Below are positions 18,680-30,508 of a DNA stretch of 64,000 bases, piece after piece. Made by a program: the position numbers and the translations under genes. Under the pieces are notes generated by a model. It worked only from the letters and a program-made list of their open reading frames with translations, had not been told where the DNA came from and ran no database searches. Where the stretch lies: positions 1 through 64,000 of the forward strand of contig NZ_SJOO01000001.1 of the NCBI RefSeq assembly GCF_004331265.1. Reading direction: 5' to 3'. Source of the stretch: Enterobacter wuhouensis (lineage in GTDB: Bacteria; Pseudomonadota; Gammaproteobacteria; Enterobacterales; Enterobacteriaceae). Position 1 is the first letter of the stretch, and each line of letters begins with the position of its first letter.

Positions 18680-19846
18680 TTAGAACTGGTAGGTCATGCC
18701 TACGCCAACGATGTCGTCGGTCGCAATGCCGTTTGCTTCGTAGAAGCTTTCATCGTTGTCCAGCATGTTGATTTTGTAATCAACATAGGTGGAGAAGTTC
18801 TTGTTGAAGGCGTAGGTCATGCCCAGGTCGATGTAGTTAACCAGGTCCATGTCGCCGTGCTGACCCTGTGGATTGGAGCCGTTACCCAGGTAAGACATGT
18901 CCTTACCTTTGGAGTAAACCCATGCCAGGGAAGGGCGCAGACCGAAGTCGAACTGATACTGGGCCACGGCTTCGAAGTTCTGGGTCTGATCCGCAATACC
19001 GTAGTCACCGTACGGCGTCATGTTGCGGGTTTCGGCGTACATCATCGCCAGGTATACGTTATTGGCATCGTATTTCGCGCCCAGTGTCCATGCTTCTGCG
19101 CGCTCACCGCCCGCATAACGCGCGCTGTAGCGCTTGCCATAAGCTTCTTGCTGATTTGAACGGTCAGAAGAGGAGTAAGCCGCACCCAGGCTCAGGCCAG
19201 ACAGGTCGCCAGAGAAGTCGTAGGAGGTAGACATGCCAAAGCCGTCGCCGTTCTGGAAACGTACGTCTTTATGACCGTTTTTGGTTCCTTCCTGATCTTC
19301 CGTTGCATCCTGTCCTTCATTCGCACCCTGGTACTGCAGCGCAAAGTTCAGGCCATCAACCAGACCGAAGAAATCTGAGTTACGGTAGGTAGCCAGACCG
19401 TTAGCACGGCCATTCATAAAGTTATCGGTCCAGGTATATGAATCACCGCCGAATACCGGCAGCATATCCGTCCAGGCCTCAACGTCATACACTACGCCGT
19501 AATTACGGCCGTAATCAAACGAGCCGTATTCGCCATATTTCAGGCCAGCGTACGCCAGACGGTTAAATGATTTGTCGTTCGCGCCTTCGGTATCGTTGGC
19601 GTAGGTTTTATATTCCCACTGACCATAACCTACCAGTTCATTAGTAATCTGGGTTTCGCCTTTGAAACCAATCTGCACGTAGGTTTCGTCGCCGTCGTCG
19701 CCCGCGTTATCAGAGAAGGTATGACGCGCATCGACTTTGCCATACAGGTCGACTTTGTTGCCGTTCTTGTTGTACATCTCTGCCGCATTTGCTGCGCCAG
19801 CCATTAATAAAGCGGGTACCAGAATTGCCAGAACTTTTCTTTTCAT
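18680..19846 (-). CDS. General outer-membrane porin, OmpC/OmpF family (yedS position)
   Basis: Trimeric 16-strand porin of 388 residues: signal peptide 1-21 (ending ANAA), first strand starting [14 protein letters not shown], loop 3 constriction segment with [15 protein letters not shown], and the terminal strand ending in aromatic YQF as needed for BAM assembly. Its place beside yedJ and dcm matches the porin (pseudo)gene yedS of E. coli K-12; OmpS/OmpN-type names are used in other genera. The 287 bases upstream are AT-rich and gene-free, and probably hold the promoter and regulator sites. Confidence 0.9.
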   Translation of the reverse strand: MKRKVLAILVPALLMAGAANAAEMYNKNGNKVDLYGKVDARHTFSDNAGDDGDETYVQIGFKGETQITNELVGYGQWEYKTYANDTEGANDKSFNRLAYAGLKYGEYGSFDYGRNYGVVYDVEAWTDMLPVFGGDSYTWTDNFMNGRANGLATYRNSDFFGLVDGLNFALQYQGANEGQDATEDQEGTKNGHKDVRFQNGDGFGMSTSYDFSGDLSGLSLGAAYSSSDRSNQQEAYGKRYSARYAGGERAEAWTLGAKYDANNVYLAMMYAETRNMTPYGDYGIADQTQNFEAVAQYQFDFGLRPSLAWVYSKGKDMSYLGNGSNPQGQHGDMDLVNYIDLGMTYAFNKNFSTYVDYKINMLDNDESFYEANGIATDDIVGVGMTYQF

Positions 19847-20133
19847 TATATATTCCCTTTAAATATAATTCATCTGAATATATGTAATTACCCTCCGTAA
19901 TTACACCGTCGATACTATTCTACGGATTGTTATTTTGGTTCAAAAATAAATGTAATTAAATTGGTAAAAACATTGCAAAATATTTCAATTAATCTCTTTA
20001 TTTTTCTCATGAATTAATTAATTGAAAATATAGGAGGTAATTATTATTAAGTATTTCGCATGTCTATTTTTTAACTGAGTTAATTTGGCTATGTTATAAT
20101 TCACCCCATAATTTTGTGTAACAGGAAGGATTG

Positions 20134-20835
20134 ATGGAACTCACTCAGTGGCAGCAGCGCTTCGAATCCTGGCTTAATGAACATCACGCTTCCGACGACA
20201 CCGCGCACGATATTTCGCACTTCCGGCGCGTCTGGTTGACGGCGCAGAAAATGATGCCTCATCACAGCGTTGACCCGCTGGTGGTGCTGACCGCCTGCTA
20301 CTTTCACGACATTGTCAGCCTGCCGAAAAATCATCCCGAACGCAGCCGGTCCTCACGGCTGGCCGCGCGTAAAACGCGCGAGATTTTGCAGCGCGATTTT
20401 CCGGACTTTCCCGCAGAGCGCTACGCCGCCGTCGAACATGCTATAGAAGCGCACAGCTTTAGCGCGGGGATCGCCCCCCTCAGCGCGGAAGCGAAAATTG
20501 TTCAGGATGCCGATCGGCTGGAAGCCCTGGGGGCGATCGGTCTGGCGCGGGTGTTCGCCGTATCCGGGGCGCTGGGCGTCCCGCTGTTTGATGCGCGCGA
20601 TCCCTTTGCAGATTCCAGAGCGTTAGATGACAAAGCCTTCGCGCTCGATCACTTCCAGACGAAGCTGCTGCGCCTGCCGGAGTCGATGCAAACGGACGAG
20701 GGGCGCGAGCTTGCCCGCCACAATGCCGATTTTCTGATTCAGTTTATGGCGAAACTGAGCGCCGAACTGCAGGGTGACTGCCTGGGGCTGGATAGCCAGG
20801 TATTGAGCCGCTTCCGCCGCAGTTTGCGTTCATGA
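20134..20835 (+). CDS. yedJ: YedJ, HD-domain phosphohydrolase
   Basis: HD-superfamily metal-dependent hydrolase of 233 residues matching E. coli YedJ. Metal-binding residues appear as H in [13 protein letters not shown] in CYFHDIVSL and the later [17 protein letters not shown]. The ATG at 20134 follows AGGAAGGA; an overlapping TTG at 20131 is less likely. Substrate unknown in E. coli as well. It is followed by dcm on the same strand. Confidence 0.92.
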   Translation: MELTQWQQRFESWLNEHHASDDTAHDISHFRRVWLTAQKMMPHHSVDPLVVLTACYFHDIVSLPKNHPERSRSSRLAARKTREILQRDFPDFPAERYAAVEHAIEAHSFSAGIAPLSAEAKIVQDADRLEALGAIGLARVFAVSGALGVPLFDARDPFADSRALDDKAFALDHFQTKLLRLPESMQTDEGRELARHNADFLIQFMAKLSAELQGDCLGLDSQVLSRFRRSLRS

Positions 20836-20878
20836 ACTGTGGTAATCTGTTTCCAGTCTTTATTGTGCGGTTAATAGA

Positions 20879-22312
20879 ATGCAGGAAAATCGATCAGTGA
20901 CCGAGCCCGCGCCCCAGCAGGCCGAGAAATCAACGGCAACGGTGCAGGCGTTATTGCACCAGCTGCTGGCCATCTATGATGTCAAATCCCTGGCTAACCA
21001 ACTGGTGGCACAGGGCGAGAGCCACTGGAGTCCGGCCATCCTCAAGAGGCTGCTGACCAGCGAGCGCGCAGGGCACCGCCTCAGCGAAGGAGAGTTCCGG
21101 TATCTGCAAACCCTGCTGCCGCGTCCTCCAGCGGCGCATCCCAGCTATGCTTTCCGATTTATCGATCTGTTTGCCGGTATCGGCGGCATCCGCCACGGCT
21201 TTGAGGCCATCGGCGGCCAGTGCGTGTTTACCAGCGAGTGGAACAAACATGCGGTGCGCACCTATAAAGCCAACTGGTACTGCGATCCCGATGCGCACAG
21301 CTTCAACGCCGATATTCGCGATGTGACCCTGAGCCATAAAAGCGACGTATCCGATGCCGAGGCGGCCCGGCATATTCGCGACGCGATCCCGGCACATGAC
21401 GTGCTGCTGGCCGGCTTCCCGTGCCAGCCTTTTTCGCTCGCCGGAGTATCTAAAAAGAACGCGCTTGGACGCGCCCACGGGTTTGCCTGCGACACCCAGG
21501 GAACGCTGTTTTTTGATGTGGTCCGCATTATTGATGCCCGCCGTCCGGCCATATTTGTGCTGGAAAACGTTAAGAATCTTAAAAGCCACGATGGCGGTAA
21601 AACCTTCCGCATCATCATGCAGACCCTGGACGAGCTGGGCTACGACGTGGCTGACGCAGAGCACATGGGCGCAGACGATCCCAAGATTATTGACGGTAAG
21701 CACTTCCTTCCGCAGCACCGGGAACGCATCGTGCTGGTGGGCTTCCGCCGCGACCTCAATCTGAAGGGCGATTTCACCCTGCGCGATATTCCGGCGCTGT
21801 ACCCGGCGCGCCGTCCAGCCATTGCCGACCTGCTTGAGCCCGCCGTCGATGCGAAATTTATCCTGACCCCGGTGCTGTGGAAATACCTTTACCGCTACGC
21901 CAAAAAGCATCAGGCAAAAGGCAATGGCTTTGGTTTTGGCATGGTCAACCCCAACGATCCGCACAGCGTGACCCGCACGCTCTCGGCCCGCTACTACAAG
22001 GATGGCGCAGAGATCCTTATCGACAGAGGCTGGGATAAGGCGCTTGGCGAAAAAGACTTCGACGATCCCCACAATCAGCAGCATCGTCCGCGCCGCCTGA
22101 CGCCGCGCGAATGCGCGCGACTGATGGGGTTTGAAGCGCCGCAGGGCTACAGCTTCCGCATTCCGGTGTCGGATACGCAGGCGTATCGTCAGTTTGGCAA
22201 CTCCGTCGTGGTGCCTGCGTTTGCGGCAGTCGCAAAGCTGCTGGCATCGCGCATCAGGCAGGCCGTTGCGCTGCGCCAGAGCGAGGCCGTCAATGACGGA
22301 TGTGCACAATAA
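20879..22312 (+). CDS. dcm: Dcm, DNA cytosine-C5 methyltransferase
   Basis: Host orphan methyltransferase that modifies the inner C of CCWGG. 477 residues against 472 in E. coli. Motif I is [15 protein letters not shown], the catalytic motif IV is [11 protein letters not shown], motif VI is FVLENVKNL, motif VIII is [12 protein letters not shown] and motifs IX-X ([23 protein letters not shown]) close the protein. The N-terminal extension of about 85 residues is typical for Dcm. The 3' end overlaps vsr by 20 bases, as in E. coli. Confidence 0.96.
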   Translation: MQENRSVTEPAPQQAEKSTATVQALLHQLLAIYDVKSLANQLVAQGESHWSPAILKRLLTSERAGHRLSEGEFRYLQTLLPRPPAAHPSYAFRFIDLFAGIGGIRHGFEAIGGQCVFTSEWNKHAVRTYKANWYCDPDAHSFNADIRDVTLSHKSDVSDAEAARHIRDAIPAHDVLLAGFPCQPFSLAGVSKKNALGRAHGFACDTQGTLFFDVVRIIDARRPAIFVLENVKNLKSHDGGKTFRIIMQTLDELGYDVADAEHMGADDPKIIDGKHFLPQHRERIVLVGFRRDLNLKGDFTLRDIPALYPARRPAIADLLEPAVDAKFILTPVLWKYLYRYAKKHQAKGNGFGFGMVNPNDPHSVTRTLSARYYKDGAEILIDRGWDKALGEKDFDDPHNQQHRPRRLTPRECARLMGFEAPQGYSFRIPVSDTQAYRQFGNSVVVPAFAAVAKLLASRIRQAVALRQSEAVNDGCAQ

Positions 22313-22775
22313 AGCAACGCGGAGTAAAAACATGCGTGCCATCGGCACGCGTGATACCGCAATTGAAAAGCGGCTGGCCGGGCTGCTGACCGAGGCCGGT
22401 TTTGAGTTCCGGGTTCAGGACGCGGCCCTCGCCGGACGGCCTGATTTCGTCATCGACGCGTATCAGTGCATTATCTTTACCCACGGCTGTTTCTGGCATC
22501 ATCACGACTGCTACCTGTTTAAGGTTCCCGCCACGCGCACTGAATTCTGGCTGGATAAAATCGGCAAGAACGTCGCGCGCGACCGGCGCGATCTGTCCGC
22601 CCTTATTGCGCAGGGCTGGCGGGTGCTGATCGTCTGGGAGTGCGCGCTGCGCGGCAGGCTAAAGCTCAGCGATGCGCAGCTGACGGAAAGGCTGGAAGAG
22701 TGGATCTGCGGCGGCGGTCAGACCGCGCAGATCGATACCCAGGGTATTACGGTTTCTCCACCCCGCACGGGGTGA
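22293..22775 (+). CDS. vsr: Vsr, very-short-patch repair endonuclease
   Basis: Nicks 5' of T:G mismatches that arise when Dcm-made 5-methylcytosine deaminates. 160 residues, near-identical to E. coli Vsr in the core: [11 protein letters not shown], the catalytic aspartate in GRPDFVID, the zinc/His cluster [13 protein letters not shown] and the [13 protein letters not shown] stretch. The start lies inside dcm in another frame, so both proteins come from one message. The 3' end overlaps the convergent yedA by 29 bases. Confidence 0.96.
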   Translation: MTDVHNKATRSKNMRAIGTRDTAIEKRLAGLLTEAGFEFRVQDAALAGRPDFVIDAYQCIIFTHGCFWHHHDCYLFKVPATRTEFWLDKIGKNVARDRRDLSALIAQGWRVLIVWECALRGRLKLSDAQLTERLEEWICGGGQTAQIDTQGITVSPPRTG

Positions 22776-23661
22776 TAACCGGCTTTGCGGGCAGGAGATA
22801 TTTGCCCAGCGTCACCAGCACGACGGCAAAGACAATCACGCCCAGCGCCAGCCACTCCACCGGCGACAAGACTTCACCGGCAAAACTGGTGCCGAGCAGT
22901 ACCGCGACGACCGGGTTAACGTAGGCATAGCTGGTAGCAACCGCGGGCGAGACGTTGCGGATCAGGAACATATAGGCATTAATGGCAATGATAGATCCAA
23001 ACAGCGCCAGATAACCGACCGCCAGGAAGCCAGAGAGATCCGGCATCGTCGTCAGCTTTTCGCCCGTCAGCGCGAAGGCAGCCAGCAGCACAATCCCCGC
23101 AGCCAGCATCTCAATCGCACCTGCCATCATGCCGGAGGGCAGCTCAATGCGTGAGCCGTACACGGAACCAAAGGCCCAGCTCATCGACCCGATAAGGATC
23201 AGCAGTGCTCCCCACGGATTACCGCTCAGGTTACCGCCGCTGTTGAGCAGGATAATCCCGGCAAGCCCGATGCCGATGCCCAGCCATTCCAGCTTGCGGG
23301 TACGAATGCCAAAAAGACGGCTGAAGCAGAGCGTAAACAGCGGAACCGTGGCAACCACCACCGCGGCAATACCGGAGGGGACGTTCTGGTGCTCGGCGAC
23401 GGTGACAAAACCGTTGCCCACGGCCAGCAGCAGCAGGCCAATAAGAGCGGCGTTAAGCATGGGGCGCAGAGAGGGGAGCTTATGCCCGCGCAGCAGCAGG
23501 AAGGCCAAAAGCAGCACGCCGGCAGACAGGAAGCGAATTCCCGCCATCATCAGCGGCGGCCAGCTTTCCACCCCGATACGAATGACGAAATAGGTGGAGC
23601 CCCAGATGATATACAGCGAAAAAAGCGCTCCAATGAGCGGTAATAATTGCCGGAAACGCAT
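22747..23661 (-). CDS. yedA: YedA, EamA/DMT-family inner-membrane transporter
   Basis: Drug/metabolite transporter of 304 residues with ten predicted helices in two EamA repeats. The first repeat starts IIWGSTYFVIRIGVESWPP, the second WAFGSVYGSRIELP. The match to E. coli YedA is good in sequence and position (vsr side). Substrate unproven. Convergent with vsr. Confidence 0.92.
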   Translation of the reverse strand: MRFRQLLPLIGALFSLYIIWGSTYFVIRIGVESWPPLMMAGIRFLSAGVLLLAFLLLRGHKLPSLRPMLNAALIGLLLLAVGNGFVTVAEHQNVPSGIAAVVVATVPLFTLCFSRLFGIRTRKLEWLGIGIGLAGIILLNSGGNLSGNPWGALLILIGSMSWAFGSVYGSRIELPSGMMAGAIEMLAAGIVLLAAFALTGEKLTTMPDLSGFLAVGYLALFGSIIAINAYMFLIRNVSPAVATSYAYVNPVVAVLLGTSFAGEVLSPVEWLALGVIVFAVVLVTLGKYLLPAKPVITPCGVEKP

Positions 23662-23839
23662 AATCCCTCACGACGAAATAAAAAGGTCGCTGATAGTAAA
23701 CGTCAAAACTATCGGCGTGGCGAGTCCTTTAATTGTGTAGTTGATGTGAATTTTTTGTTGACGTGAGGTGCCTGTTTCAGGGTTTGCGCTTTTGCTCCAT
23801 ACTATTCACTTAATTACCAAAAAAAGAAGGATAGAGATT

Positions 23840-24751
23840 TTGGCAGGAAGTAGCTTATTAACATTGCTGGATGATATTGCCACGTTACTCGATGACATTT
23901 CGGTGATGGGAAAACTGGCAGCCAAAAAGACGGCGGGCGTGCTGGGAGACGATTTATCGCTAAACGCGCAGCAGGTGAGCGGGGTAAGGGCGAACCGCGA
24001 GCTGCCGGTGGTCTGGGGCGTGGCGAAGGGGTCGTTCCTCAACAAGGTGATACTGGTTCCGCTGGCGCTGCTGATCAGCGCGTTTATTCCCTGGGCAATC
24101 ACGCCGCTGCTGATGATTGGCGGGGCATTTTTGTGCTTCGAGGGCGTTGAAAAGGTGCTGCACACCTTTGCGTCGCGCAAAGAAAGCGATACGCCAGAGG
24201 TGCGCCAGCAGCGCCTTGAGGCGCTGGCGGCGCAGGACCCCAAAACCTTTGAGCGCGATAAGGTGAAAGGCGCTATTCGCACCGACTTTATACTCTCGGC
24301 TGAGATCGTGGCGATTACGCTCGGTATTGTTTCGGAAGCGCCGCTGCTCAATCAGGTGCTGATCCTCTCCGGGATTGCCATTCTGGTCACCGTGGGCGTC
24401 TACGGCCTGGTGGGGCTGATCGTCAAGCTGGACGATATCGGCTACTGGCTGGAGGAAAAATCGAGCGCGGTTGCCAGGGGTATCGGCAAAAGCCTGCTGG
24501 TGCTGGCACCCTGGCTGATGAAGAGTTTGTCCATCGTGGGTACGCTGGCGATGTTCCTCGTTGGAGGCGGCATCGTGGTTCACGGTATCGCACCGCTGCA
24601 CCACGCCATCGAAGGCTTCGCCTCTGAGCAGGGGGCCGTGGTGGCCGCCGTTCTGCCGATGCTGGTCAACCTGGTGCTGGGCTTTATCATCGGCGGCATC
24701 GTGGTCGCGGCGGTAAAGCTGGTCGAAAAGATGCGCGGCACGTCGCACTAA
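23840..24751 (+). CDS. yedI: YedI, DUF808-family inner-membrane protein
   Basis: Polytopic membrane protein of 303 residues, nearly collinear with E. coli YedI (305): starts [20 protein letters not shown] and contains [17 protein letters not shown] and [19 protein letters not shown]. The only start that fits the family is TTG at 23840, with GAAGGA upstream; an earlier in-frame ATG at 23768 would add 24 unrelated residues. Function unknown. Confidence 0.9.
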   Translation: MAGSSLLTLLDDIATLLDDISVMGKLAAKKTAGVLGDDLSLNAQQVSGVRANRELPVVWGVAKGSFLNKVILVPLALLISAFIPWAITPLLMIGGAFLCFEGVEKVLHTFASRKESDTPEVRQQRLEALAAQDPKTFERDKVKGAIRTDFILSAEIVAITLGIVSEAPLLNQVLILSGIAILVTVGVYGLVGLIVKLDDIGYWLEEKSSAVARGIGKSLLVLAPWLMKSLSIVGTLAMFLVGGGIVVHGIAPLHHAIEGFASEQGAVVAAVLPMLVNLVLGFIIGGIVVAAVKLVEKMRGTSH

Positions 24752-24829
24752 TTGTTACCCGCAGCAGGATGCAGAAAGGCCATTCCTCGTCTAAATTGAA
24801 AACGTTTCACCCTGATACAGGAGGCAGGT

Positions 24830-25012
24830 ATGGTCTTTGTAGTCAGTGATGAAGTTAAGCCTAAGAACGGCGGTCCTCGCATGATTGTCACCGGTTACGC
24901 CAGCGGAATGGTGGAATGCCGCTGGCATGATGGTTACAGTATCCAGCGGGAAGCGTTTCGTGAAGACGAGCTTCAGCCGGGAGACGGAAGGCAAAAGCGC
25001 GATAAGGCTTAA
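24830..25012 (+). CDS. yodC: YodC, small conserved protein
   Basis: 60-residue protein matching E. coli YodC, with the core GGPRMIVTGYASGMVECRW and aromatic/basic residues after it. Strong AGGAGG upstream and a terminator after the stop. It belongs to the same small family as DsrB nearby ([16 protein letters not shown]). Function unknown. Confidence 0.92.
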   Translation: MVFVVSDEVKPKNGGPRMIVTGYASGMVECRWHDGYSIQREAFREDELQPGDGRQKRDKA

Positions 25013-25017
25013 TCACG

Positions 25018-25046
25018 TAACGCCCGGTTTTACCGGGCGTTTTTAC
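25018..25046 (+). terminator. Terminator after yodC
   Basis: Perfect stem AACGCCCGG/CCGGGCGTT with a 5-base loop, then T-rich, between yodC and dgcQ. Confidence 0.85.
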
Positions 25047-25084
25047 TGACCATACGAGCGAAGGGTAGCAATCAGGGAGAGAGT

Positions 25085-26785
25085 GTGCAGCGCGATACTT
25101 ATGTTTTAAAACGGTCTTTTCTGCAATGGCTGCACAAGCGCAGCAATCCTGGCCTGATAGTTAACCTCTGTTTTTTGGTCGTCCTGATCTTCTCAACCCT
25201 CCTCACCTGGCGCGAGGTAGTGGTGCTGGAAGAAGCCTACATCTCCAGCCAGCGCAACCATCTCGCTACGGTCGCCACGTCACTGGACAGGCAGCTGCAG
25301 TTCAGCGTCGACAAGATGCTTTTTTTTCGCAACAGCATGCGCGACGCGCTGCAGACGCCGCTGGCATTTGGCGTACTGCACGATGCCGTCGGGCGTTTTG
25401 AAACGTTACGTCACACCGCCAACTGGCAAATCGCCGTCGATAAAAACCGCACGCTCCCGATTAACGGCGTTTCCGATGCCTTTGTTGAAAAGACCACGCT
25501 GCTCAACCGTGATGAAGAGCATCTGACCAACGAGCTCTCCGCCGCGCTTGAAGTGGGCTATCTGCTGCGGCTGGCCTCGTCCGGCACGCGGAAAGAGGAG
25601 AGGGTGGTCTATGTCTCGCGCGCCGGATTTTTCCTCGCAACGGATACGCCTGCACGGCCGCAGGATATTTCTCCCCGCTATTATCAGCTGGTCACGCTGC
25701 CCTGGTTTAGAGAGCAATCTGACCGGGATAACCGTGCGCGGGCGGTGCGCTGGTTCATTTCACCCGCCTCAGTCTTCGTCGGCAACCAGCCGTTCATTAC
25801 CGCCAGCGTCCCGATCTATTACAACCATTACTGGTATGGCGTGGTGGCGATGGACTTCACCTTTGCAACCATGAAGCGCCTGCTGGTGGATGCCATGGAC
25901 GATCGCGCCGAAGGGGAGTATCAGCTTTACGATACCCGCCTGAATATGATCGCCACCTCGGAGACGCCCGCAGCCACGGGAAATCAGTTTGACGAGCGTG
26001 AGATGGCGCAGATTGCACGTGCGATAGAAACCGATACCCAGGGCGGGATTCGTCTTGGAAGCCGTTTTATCAGCTGGGAGCGCCTGGACCACTTCGATGG
26101 CGTTGTCCTGCGGGTACATACCCTTCACGAAGGCGTACACGATGAGTTCGGCAGCATTAGCATCGTGCTGGCGCTCCTGTGGGCGCTATTTACCGCGATG
26201 CTGCTGATCTCCTGGCTGGTTATCCGTCGGATGGTCAGCAACATGTACACCCTTCAGCACACGCTGCAGTGGCAGGCGTGGCACGATCCCCTCACCCGGC
26301 TGAATAACCGTGGCGCGCTGTTTGAGCGGGCAAAAATGCTGGCTAAGCAGTGCCAGCAGCAGTCGCTGCCGTTTTCCGTAATCCAGATCGATCTCGACCA
26401 CTTCAAAAGCATTAACGACCGGTTCGGCCACCAGGCGGGCGATAAGGTGCTGTCGCACGCGGGAGGACTGATTGCCAGCGCGCTGCGTCCCAACGACGTC
26501 GCGGGACGCGTGGGTGGGGAGGAGTTTTGCGTTGTGCTGCCGGGAGTCGGGCTTGCGGAGGCGAGCGCGGTGGCTGAACGCATCCGCGCGCGAATCGACA
26601 GTAAAGAGATACTGGTGCAAAAAAGCACAACCCTGCGCATCAGCGCGTCGCTTGGCGTGAGCAGCGCGCAGGAAAAGGACAACTACCAGTTTGAACAGCT
26701 ACAGTCTATTGCAGATGCACGCCTGTATGAGGCCAAGCAGGGCGGGCGTAACCGGGTTGTGTCGAACGGTCACGAGAAGAAGTGA
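25085..26785 (+). CDS. dgcQ: DgcQ (YedQ), diguanylate cyclase
   Basis: Inner-membrane diguanylate cyclase of 566 residues matching E. coli DgcQ (564), linked to cellulose/biofilm control. TM1 about 22-44 ([25 protein letters not shown] boundary), a periplasmic sensor of about 310 residues, TM2 about 358-380, then GGDEF (about 400-560). The active site reads GGEEF, within the normal GG(D/E)EF range, after [13 protein letters not shown] start at 25085 with GGGAGA. The 3' end overlaps the convergent yedP by 16 bases. Confidence 0.94.
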   Translation: MQRDTYVLKRSFLQWLHKRSNPGLIVNLCFLVVLIFSTLLTWREVVVLEEAYISSQRNHLATVATSLDRQLQFSVDKMLFFRNSMRDALQTPLAFGVLHDAVGRFETLRHTANWQIAVDKNRTLPINGVSDAFVEKTTLLNRDEEHLTNELSAALEVGYLLRLASSGTRKEERVVYVSRAGFFLATDTPARPQDISPRYYQLVTLPWFREQSDRDNRARAVRWFISPASVFVGNQPFITASVPIYYNHYWYGVVAMDFTFATMKRLLVDAMDDRAEGEYQLYDTRLNMIATSETPAATGNQFDEREMAQIARAIETDTQGGIRLGSRFISWERLDHFDGVVLRVHTLHEGVHDEFGSISIVLALLWALFTAMLLISWLVIRRMVSNMYTLQHTLQWQAWHDPLTRLNNRGALFERAKMLAKQCQQQSLPFSVIQIDLDHFKSINDRFGHQAGDKVLSHAGGLIASALRPNDVAGRVGGEEFCVVLPGVGLAEASAVAERIRARIDSKEILVQKSTTLRISASLGVSSAQEKDNYQFEQLQSIADARLYEAKQGGRNRVVSNGHEKK

Positions 26786-27570
26786 TTGAGCCCTTCACGC
26801 CAGCCTGCCGGGCCGGAGTGTTGCGTATGATACACCCGGGCCGGGTTATCATCCTTGAGCGTAATGCCGTGGCGGTTGATACCCTTTATCGCCACCGCGA
26901 AGTCCACGCTGTCCAGAAGAGGGGCATCATTGGGGCCGTCGCCGAGTCCTAGCGTCGTGGGCACGGCGCCCTCGCGCGCGCGGTATTGCTCAACCAGCCA
27001 GCCGATCGCCACGTCCTTACCGCAGCGCGCGTCCAGCACGTGCCAGAAGCGTGCTCCCTGCAGGCACTGCAGGCCATGACCGGCCAGCGCCTCTTCAAAA
27101 CGCACCATATTCTCATCGCTGTCGCGCCAGATAAGGGTAACGGAGGCTTCGTGCTGGCGAGCAAGCAGAGAACGATGTCGGTTCAGCCCCGTCCACTCGG
27201 CGATTACCCGCTCATCCACATCGTCAAAGGTGGTGAATTTGAAGCCTGTCTGCTCGCGAAGTTGCGCAAGTAGCGGATAAATCTCGTTATGCTTCATCCC
27301 GTTAAGATGACGCTTAACACTCTCCCAGCGCACGTCTGGCTGAATCACCGCACCGTTTTCGGCAATAAAGGGCAGGCCTTCCATGCCGAGATCCTGCTGA
27401 ATATCCAGCATTTCGGCGGCCGTCTTGCTGCTGCAGAGAATGACCGGCACCTGATAATTTTGCAGTTTATCCAGCCAGGGTTGCGCTGGCTGCCATTCAT
27501 AGGTGTGAATATCCAGCAGCGAGCCGTCAAGATCGGAAAAAATCAGCAGCGGGTCCTGAAGTGAAAGCAT
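26770..27570 (-). CDS. yedP: YedP, mannosyl-3-phosphoglycerate phosphatase-like HAD protein
   Basis: HAD-superfamily phosphatase (Cof/MPGP subgroup) of 266 residues. Motif I is [10 protein letters not shown], motif [10 protein letters not shown] and motif [15 protein letters not shown], all intact. It matches E. coli YedP in place and sequence. The mannosyl-3-phosphoglycerate activity is assigned by family only; no synthase gene is beside it. An exact RcsAB consensus box lies 32 bases upstream. Confidence 0.92.
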   Translation of the reverse strand: MLSLQDPLLIFSDLDGSLLDIHTYEWQPAQPWLDKLQNYQVPVILCSSKTAAEMLDIQQDLGMEGLPFIAENGAVIQPDVRWESVKRHLNGMKHNEIYPLLAQLREQTGFKFTTFDDVDERVIAEWTGLNRHRSLLARQHEASVTLIWRDSDENMVRFEEALAGHGLQCLQGARFWHVLDARCGKDVAIGWLVEQYRAREGAVPTTLGLGDGPNDAPLLDSVDFAVAIKGINRHGITLKDDNPARVYHTQHSGPAGWREGLNHFFS

Positions 27571-27601
27571 AAGGTCTCCTGATACAAAATGGATGTCATC
27601 C

Positions 27602-27615
27602 TAAGAATATTCCTA
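27602..27615. promoter_or_regulatory. RcsAB box upstream of yedP
   Basis: TAAGAATATTCCTA is an exact match to the published RcsAB-box consensus TaAGaatatTCctA. It sits 32 bases upstream of the yedP start and about 160 bases upstream of dsrA, so yedP is the closer candidate target. Confidence 0.65.
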
Positions 27616-27775
27616 AAAACATTCCGGGTGGCGAAGCGAAAGAGATGGAACCGATCCCGGCAAACCCGCGCGCGATGCATGCTGAACAACATAAGAAAAA
27701 TTTATATGCATAAAATATAATATTCACTATGAGAATATATCCTTGTCATACAAATTCGTTGGGGATAATGTTTTG

Positions 27776-27866
27776 CGTACATCAGATTTCCTGGTGTAAC
27801 GAATTTTCAAGTGCTTCTTGCATAAGCAAGTTTGATCCCGGTCATCCCCATGACCGGGATTTTTTT
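27776..27866 (+). ncRNA. dsrA: DsrA, Hfq-dependent small RNA
   Basis: Small RNA that base-pairs with rpoS (activation) and hns (repression) messages. The sequence lines up with E. coli DsrA almost end to end: ACATCAGATTTCCTGGTGTA for the rpoS-pairing stem, AAGTGCTTCTTGCATAAGCA for the middle, and a terminator with stem ATCCCGGTCAT/ATGACCGGGAT and T7. A GATAAT -10-like element lies at 27764-27769. Position between yedP and yodD is as in E. coli. Several loop bases differ, as in other genera. Confidence 0.93.
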
Positions 27867-27870
27867 CGCC

Positions 27871-28414
<544 letters not shown>

Positions 28415-28465
28415 CATCACGTCGGGCGGCCATCTGCGTGCCCGACCCCTGCTGTAAACGCAAAA

Positions 28466-28486
28466 ATCTCTGGCAAGGCCAGAGAT
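28466..28486 (-). terminator. rcsA terminator
   Basis: Perfect 9-bp stem ATCTCTGGC/GCCAGAGAT with a 3-base loop, followed by TTTT on the minus strand; 30 bases after the rcsA stop. Confidence 0.8.
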
Positions 28487-28515
28487 CGTGTAGGGTACTA
28501 AAGGTTAAAAAATGA

Positions 28516-29139
28516 CTAGCGCATATTGACGAAAATCCCGTTCGTCACATTATCCGTCAGGCGAACGACGTGATAGATCACTTGCTTATTATGCGTTTTA
28601 ATTTTCCGTTTAATATTTCCTTTATGTGACGAAACGGTCTTGGCTTTGATATTCATCTGGTCAGAAATTTGAATCGTCCCTTGTCCTGCCATCCACATCC
28701 TCAGCATGCTGGATTCAGTCCTGCTTAATGAAAGCGTGGGTAAGTTAATCGCTCCTACATTCTTAACTTCTTTATTCAAATAATCACCCAGAATGTCATC
28801 CAGCGACTCTGGCTTTATCGATTTAGAACTGATCAATAAATTTTTTCGGACCAATAAATACTCGTCGAAGTGAATATTAGCGATAGCCATAAACACAATA
28901 AACAAGGTCTTAGGATGCTGATTAATGATTTGCTTAATGTGCTGACTGTTGGCCGGATCGTGAATAAAACAGTCCTCATTAATAAACACCACGCCTGGCT
29001 TGTGTTCATCACAAGCGGCTGCGAGTTCGTCAACGGTGTGTGCATCGTTGATGTCTCTCTTTCTTACCCCTCTGCTTGCCAGATACCCGGTTAACCCTAG
29101 CCGGGTGTAGCTGCATAAATCCATAATGATCGTTGACAT
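28516..29139 (-). CDS. rcsA: RcsA, capsule synthesis co-activator
   Basis: LuxR/FixJ-type DNA-binding protein of 207 residues that pairs with RcsB to activate capsule (colanic acid) genes and repress flagellar flhDC; it is a Lon substrate. The C-terminal HTH (about 135-195) contains [12 protein letters not shown] and [19 protein letters not shown]. The N-terminal half lacks a phosphorylatable receiver site, as in other RcsA proteins. The 296 bases upstream contain no gene but do hold an RcsAB-like box. Confidence 0.95.
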   Translation of the reverse strand: MSTIIMDLCSYTRLGLTGYLASRGVRKRDINDAHTVDELAAACDEHKPGVVFINEDCFIHDPANSQHIKQIINQHPKTLFIVFMAIANIHFDEYLLVRKNLLISSKSIKPESLDDILGDYLNKEVKNVGAINLPTLSLSRTESSMLRMWMAGQGTIQISDQMNIKAKTVSSHKGNIKRKIKTHNKQVIYHVVRLTDNVTNGIFVNMR

Positions 29140-29394
29140 GGCATACCCTCACTCAATGCGTAACGATAATTCACCATCTGCCTGAGAGCTCATAAACAGC
29201 CATACGGGATGGAAAAACGTAATAAAACCTGTGAGCATGACAAAGACTTTCAGGCGGACTCACTATCCCGTAAAGTTACGTATAATTTGCCAGGAATCTT
29301 CTTAAAGTAAAGTAAATATTAAGTATTGTGAGGTGCTTAGAAACAATTAAACCGCGTCAGATATATCCTGGTAGATGTTTTTCGTGATTTATTT

Positions 29395-29408
29395 TAGGAA
29401 TATCCTCA
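29395..29408. promoter_or_regulatory. RcsAB-like box upstream of rcsA
   Basis: TAGGAATATCCTCA matches 10 of 14 positions of the RcsAB consensus and lies about 255 bases upstream of rcsA, where autoactivation of rcsA is known in E. coli. Confidence 0.5.
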
Positions 29409-29435
29409 GAGAGACAATATAAACGGTGAGGTCTA

Positions 29436-30221
29436 TTATTTACGCGGCAGTTCGCTGACAATATCCGCTAACAGATTGAATATCTCGCTGAATAAATGTT
29501 CGCAGAAGGGGGCGATAAGTGGCATTAGCAATGACATTAATAAAAGACCGACGGTCAGCGTGACCGGAAAACCAATTACGAATACGGACAATTGCGGTGC
29601 CATTCTGTTCAGTAAACCTAATGCAAGGTTAACCGTCAGCAGCAGGGTGATAACCGGCAGCGCCAGCATCAGCCCGTTGAGGAAAATCAGCCCTGCGGCG
29701 CGCACGAGCGCCAGAAACGCATTGCTGTTCACCGGGTTCTCGCCAATCGGCAGCGTGTGGAAGGTATCAACCAGCATAGAAATGAGCCACAGGTGCCCGT
29801 TGAACGACAGGAACAGCAGCATGGCCAGCAGATCGATAATGCGTGCCAGCACGGGCATGTTCAGGTGGCTGCCGGGATCGACGAAGGTGGCAAAGGATAG
29901 CCCCATCTGCAGGCCGATCAGTTCCCCGGCGGTACGCACGGCGGCAAAGGCGAGCTGCATGGTAAAGCCGACGGCGACGCCAATCATAACCTGCTGCAGC
30001 GCAACCCATACCGCATTGGCCGAGAAGATCGGAATGTCGACGGGGGGCAATGACGGGGCAACGATGATGGTTATGATAATGCCCAGCCCGACCTTAACGC
30101 GCTTGGGAATCGATTTTTCACTCAGAATAGGGGCCGTGGAAATCAGCGCCATAATGCGCAGCATCGGCCAGAAGTAGAGGCCGAGCCACTGTACCCATTG
30201 ATCGCTGGTGATCTGCAGCAT
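29436..30221 (-). CDS. fliR: FliR, flagellar type III export gate protein
   Basis: Polytopic inner-membrane protein of 261 residues, part of the FliP5-FliQ4-FliR1 export gate inside the MS ring. Hydrophobic segments span most of the length; conserved pieces include [15 protein letters not shown] and [22 protein letters not shown]. Last gene of the fliLMNOPQR operon, 7 bases after fliQ. Confidence 0.95.
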   Translation of the reverse strand: MLQITSDQWVQWLGLYFWPMLRIMALISTAPILSEKSIPKRVKVGLGIIITIIVAPSLPPVDIPIFSANAVWVALQQVMIGVAVGFTMQLAFAAVRTAGELIGLQMGLSFATFVDPGSHLNMPVLARIIDLLAMLLFLSFNGHLWLISMLVDTFHTLPIGENPVNSNAFLALVRAAGLIFLNGLMLALPVITLLLTVNLALGLLNRMAPQLSVFVIGFPVTLTVGLLLMSLLMPLIAPFCEHLFSEIFNLLADIVSELPRK

Positions 30222-30228
30222 CGTTGTC

Positions 30229-30498
30229 TCAGCCGATGATGTACGGCAGATTGGTAAACAGGTTGCGCATATAGTCCAGCAACAGGTTCAGCATCCACGG
30301 GCCGGCGACAATAATCGCCACGAACACGGCGATGATTTTCGGAATGAACGACAGCGTCATTTCGTTAATCTGCGTGGCGGCCTGCAGAATACTGATAATC
30401 AGGCCGGTCACGAGCGCGACAAGCAGCAGCGGCGCGGCAACGGCAATCGCGACCTTCATCGCCTCCGTGCCCATCATCATGACCGATTCGGGTGTCAT
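30229..30498 (-). CDS. fliQ: FliQ, flagellar export gate protein
   Basis: 89 residues with two transmembrane helices (about 15-37 and 52-72) and the family core [19 protein letters not shown]. Usual length. Component of the helical FliPQR gate. Confidence 0.96.
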   Translation of the reverse strand: MTPESVMMMGTEAMKVAIAVAAPLLLVALVTGLIISILQAATQINEMTLSFIPKIIAVFVAIIVAGPWMLNLLLDYMRNLFTNLPYIIG

Positions 30499-30508
30499 CG
30501 CGCGCTCC

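Noticed and set aside
20951..22348. 465-codon open frame antisense to dcm
   Set aside because: Shadow of Dcm codon bias; dcm itself is unmistakable and the antisense product is unlike any protein.
23768..23839. N-terminal extension of yedI from an upstream ATG
   Set aside because: The added residues are not in the YedI family and a TTG with GAAGGA gives the conserved start.
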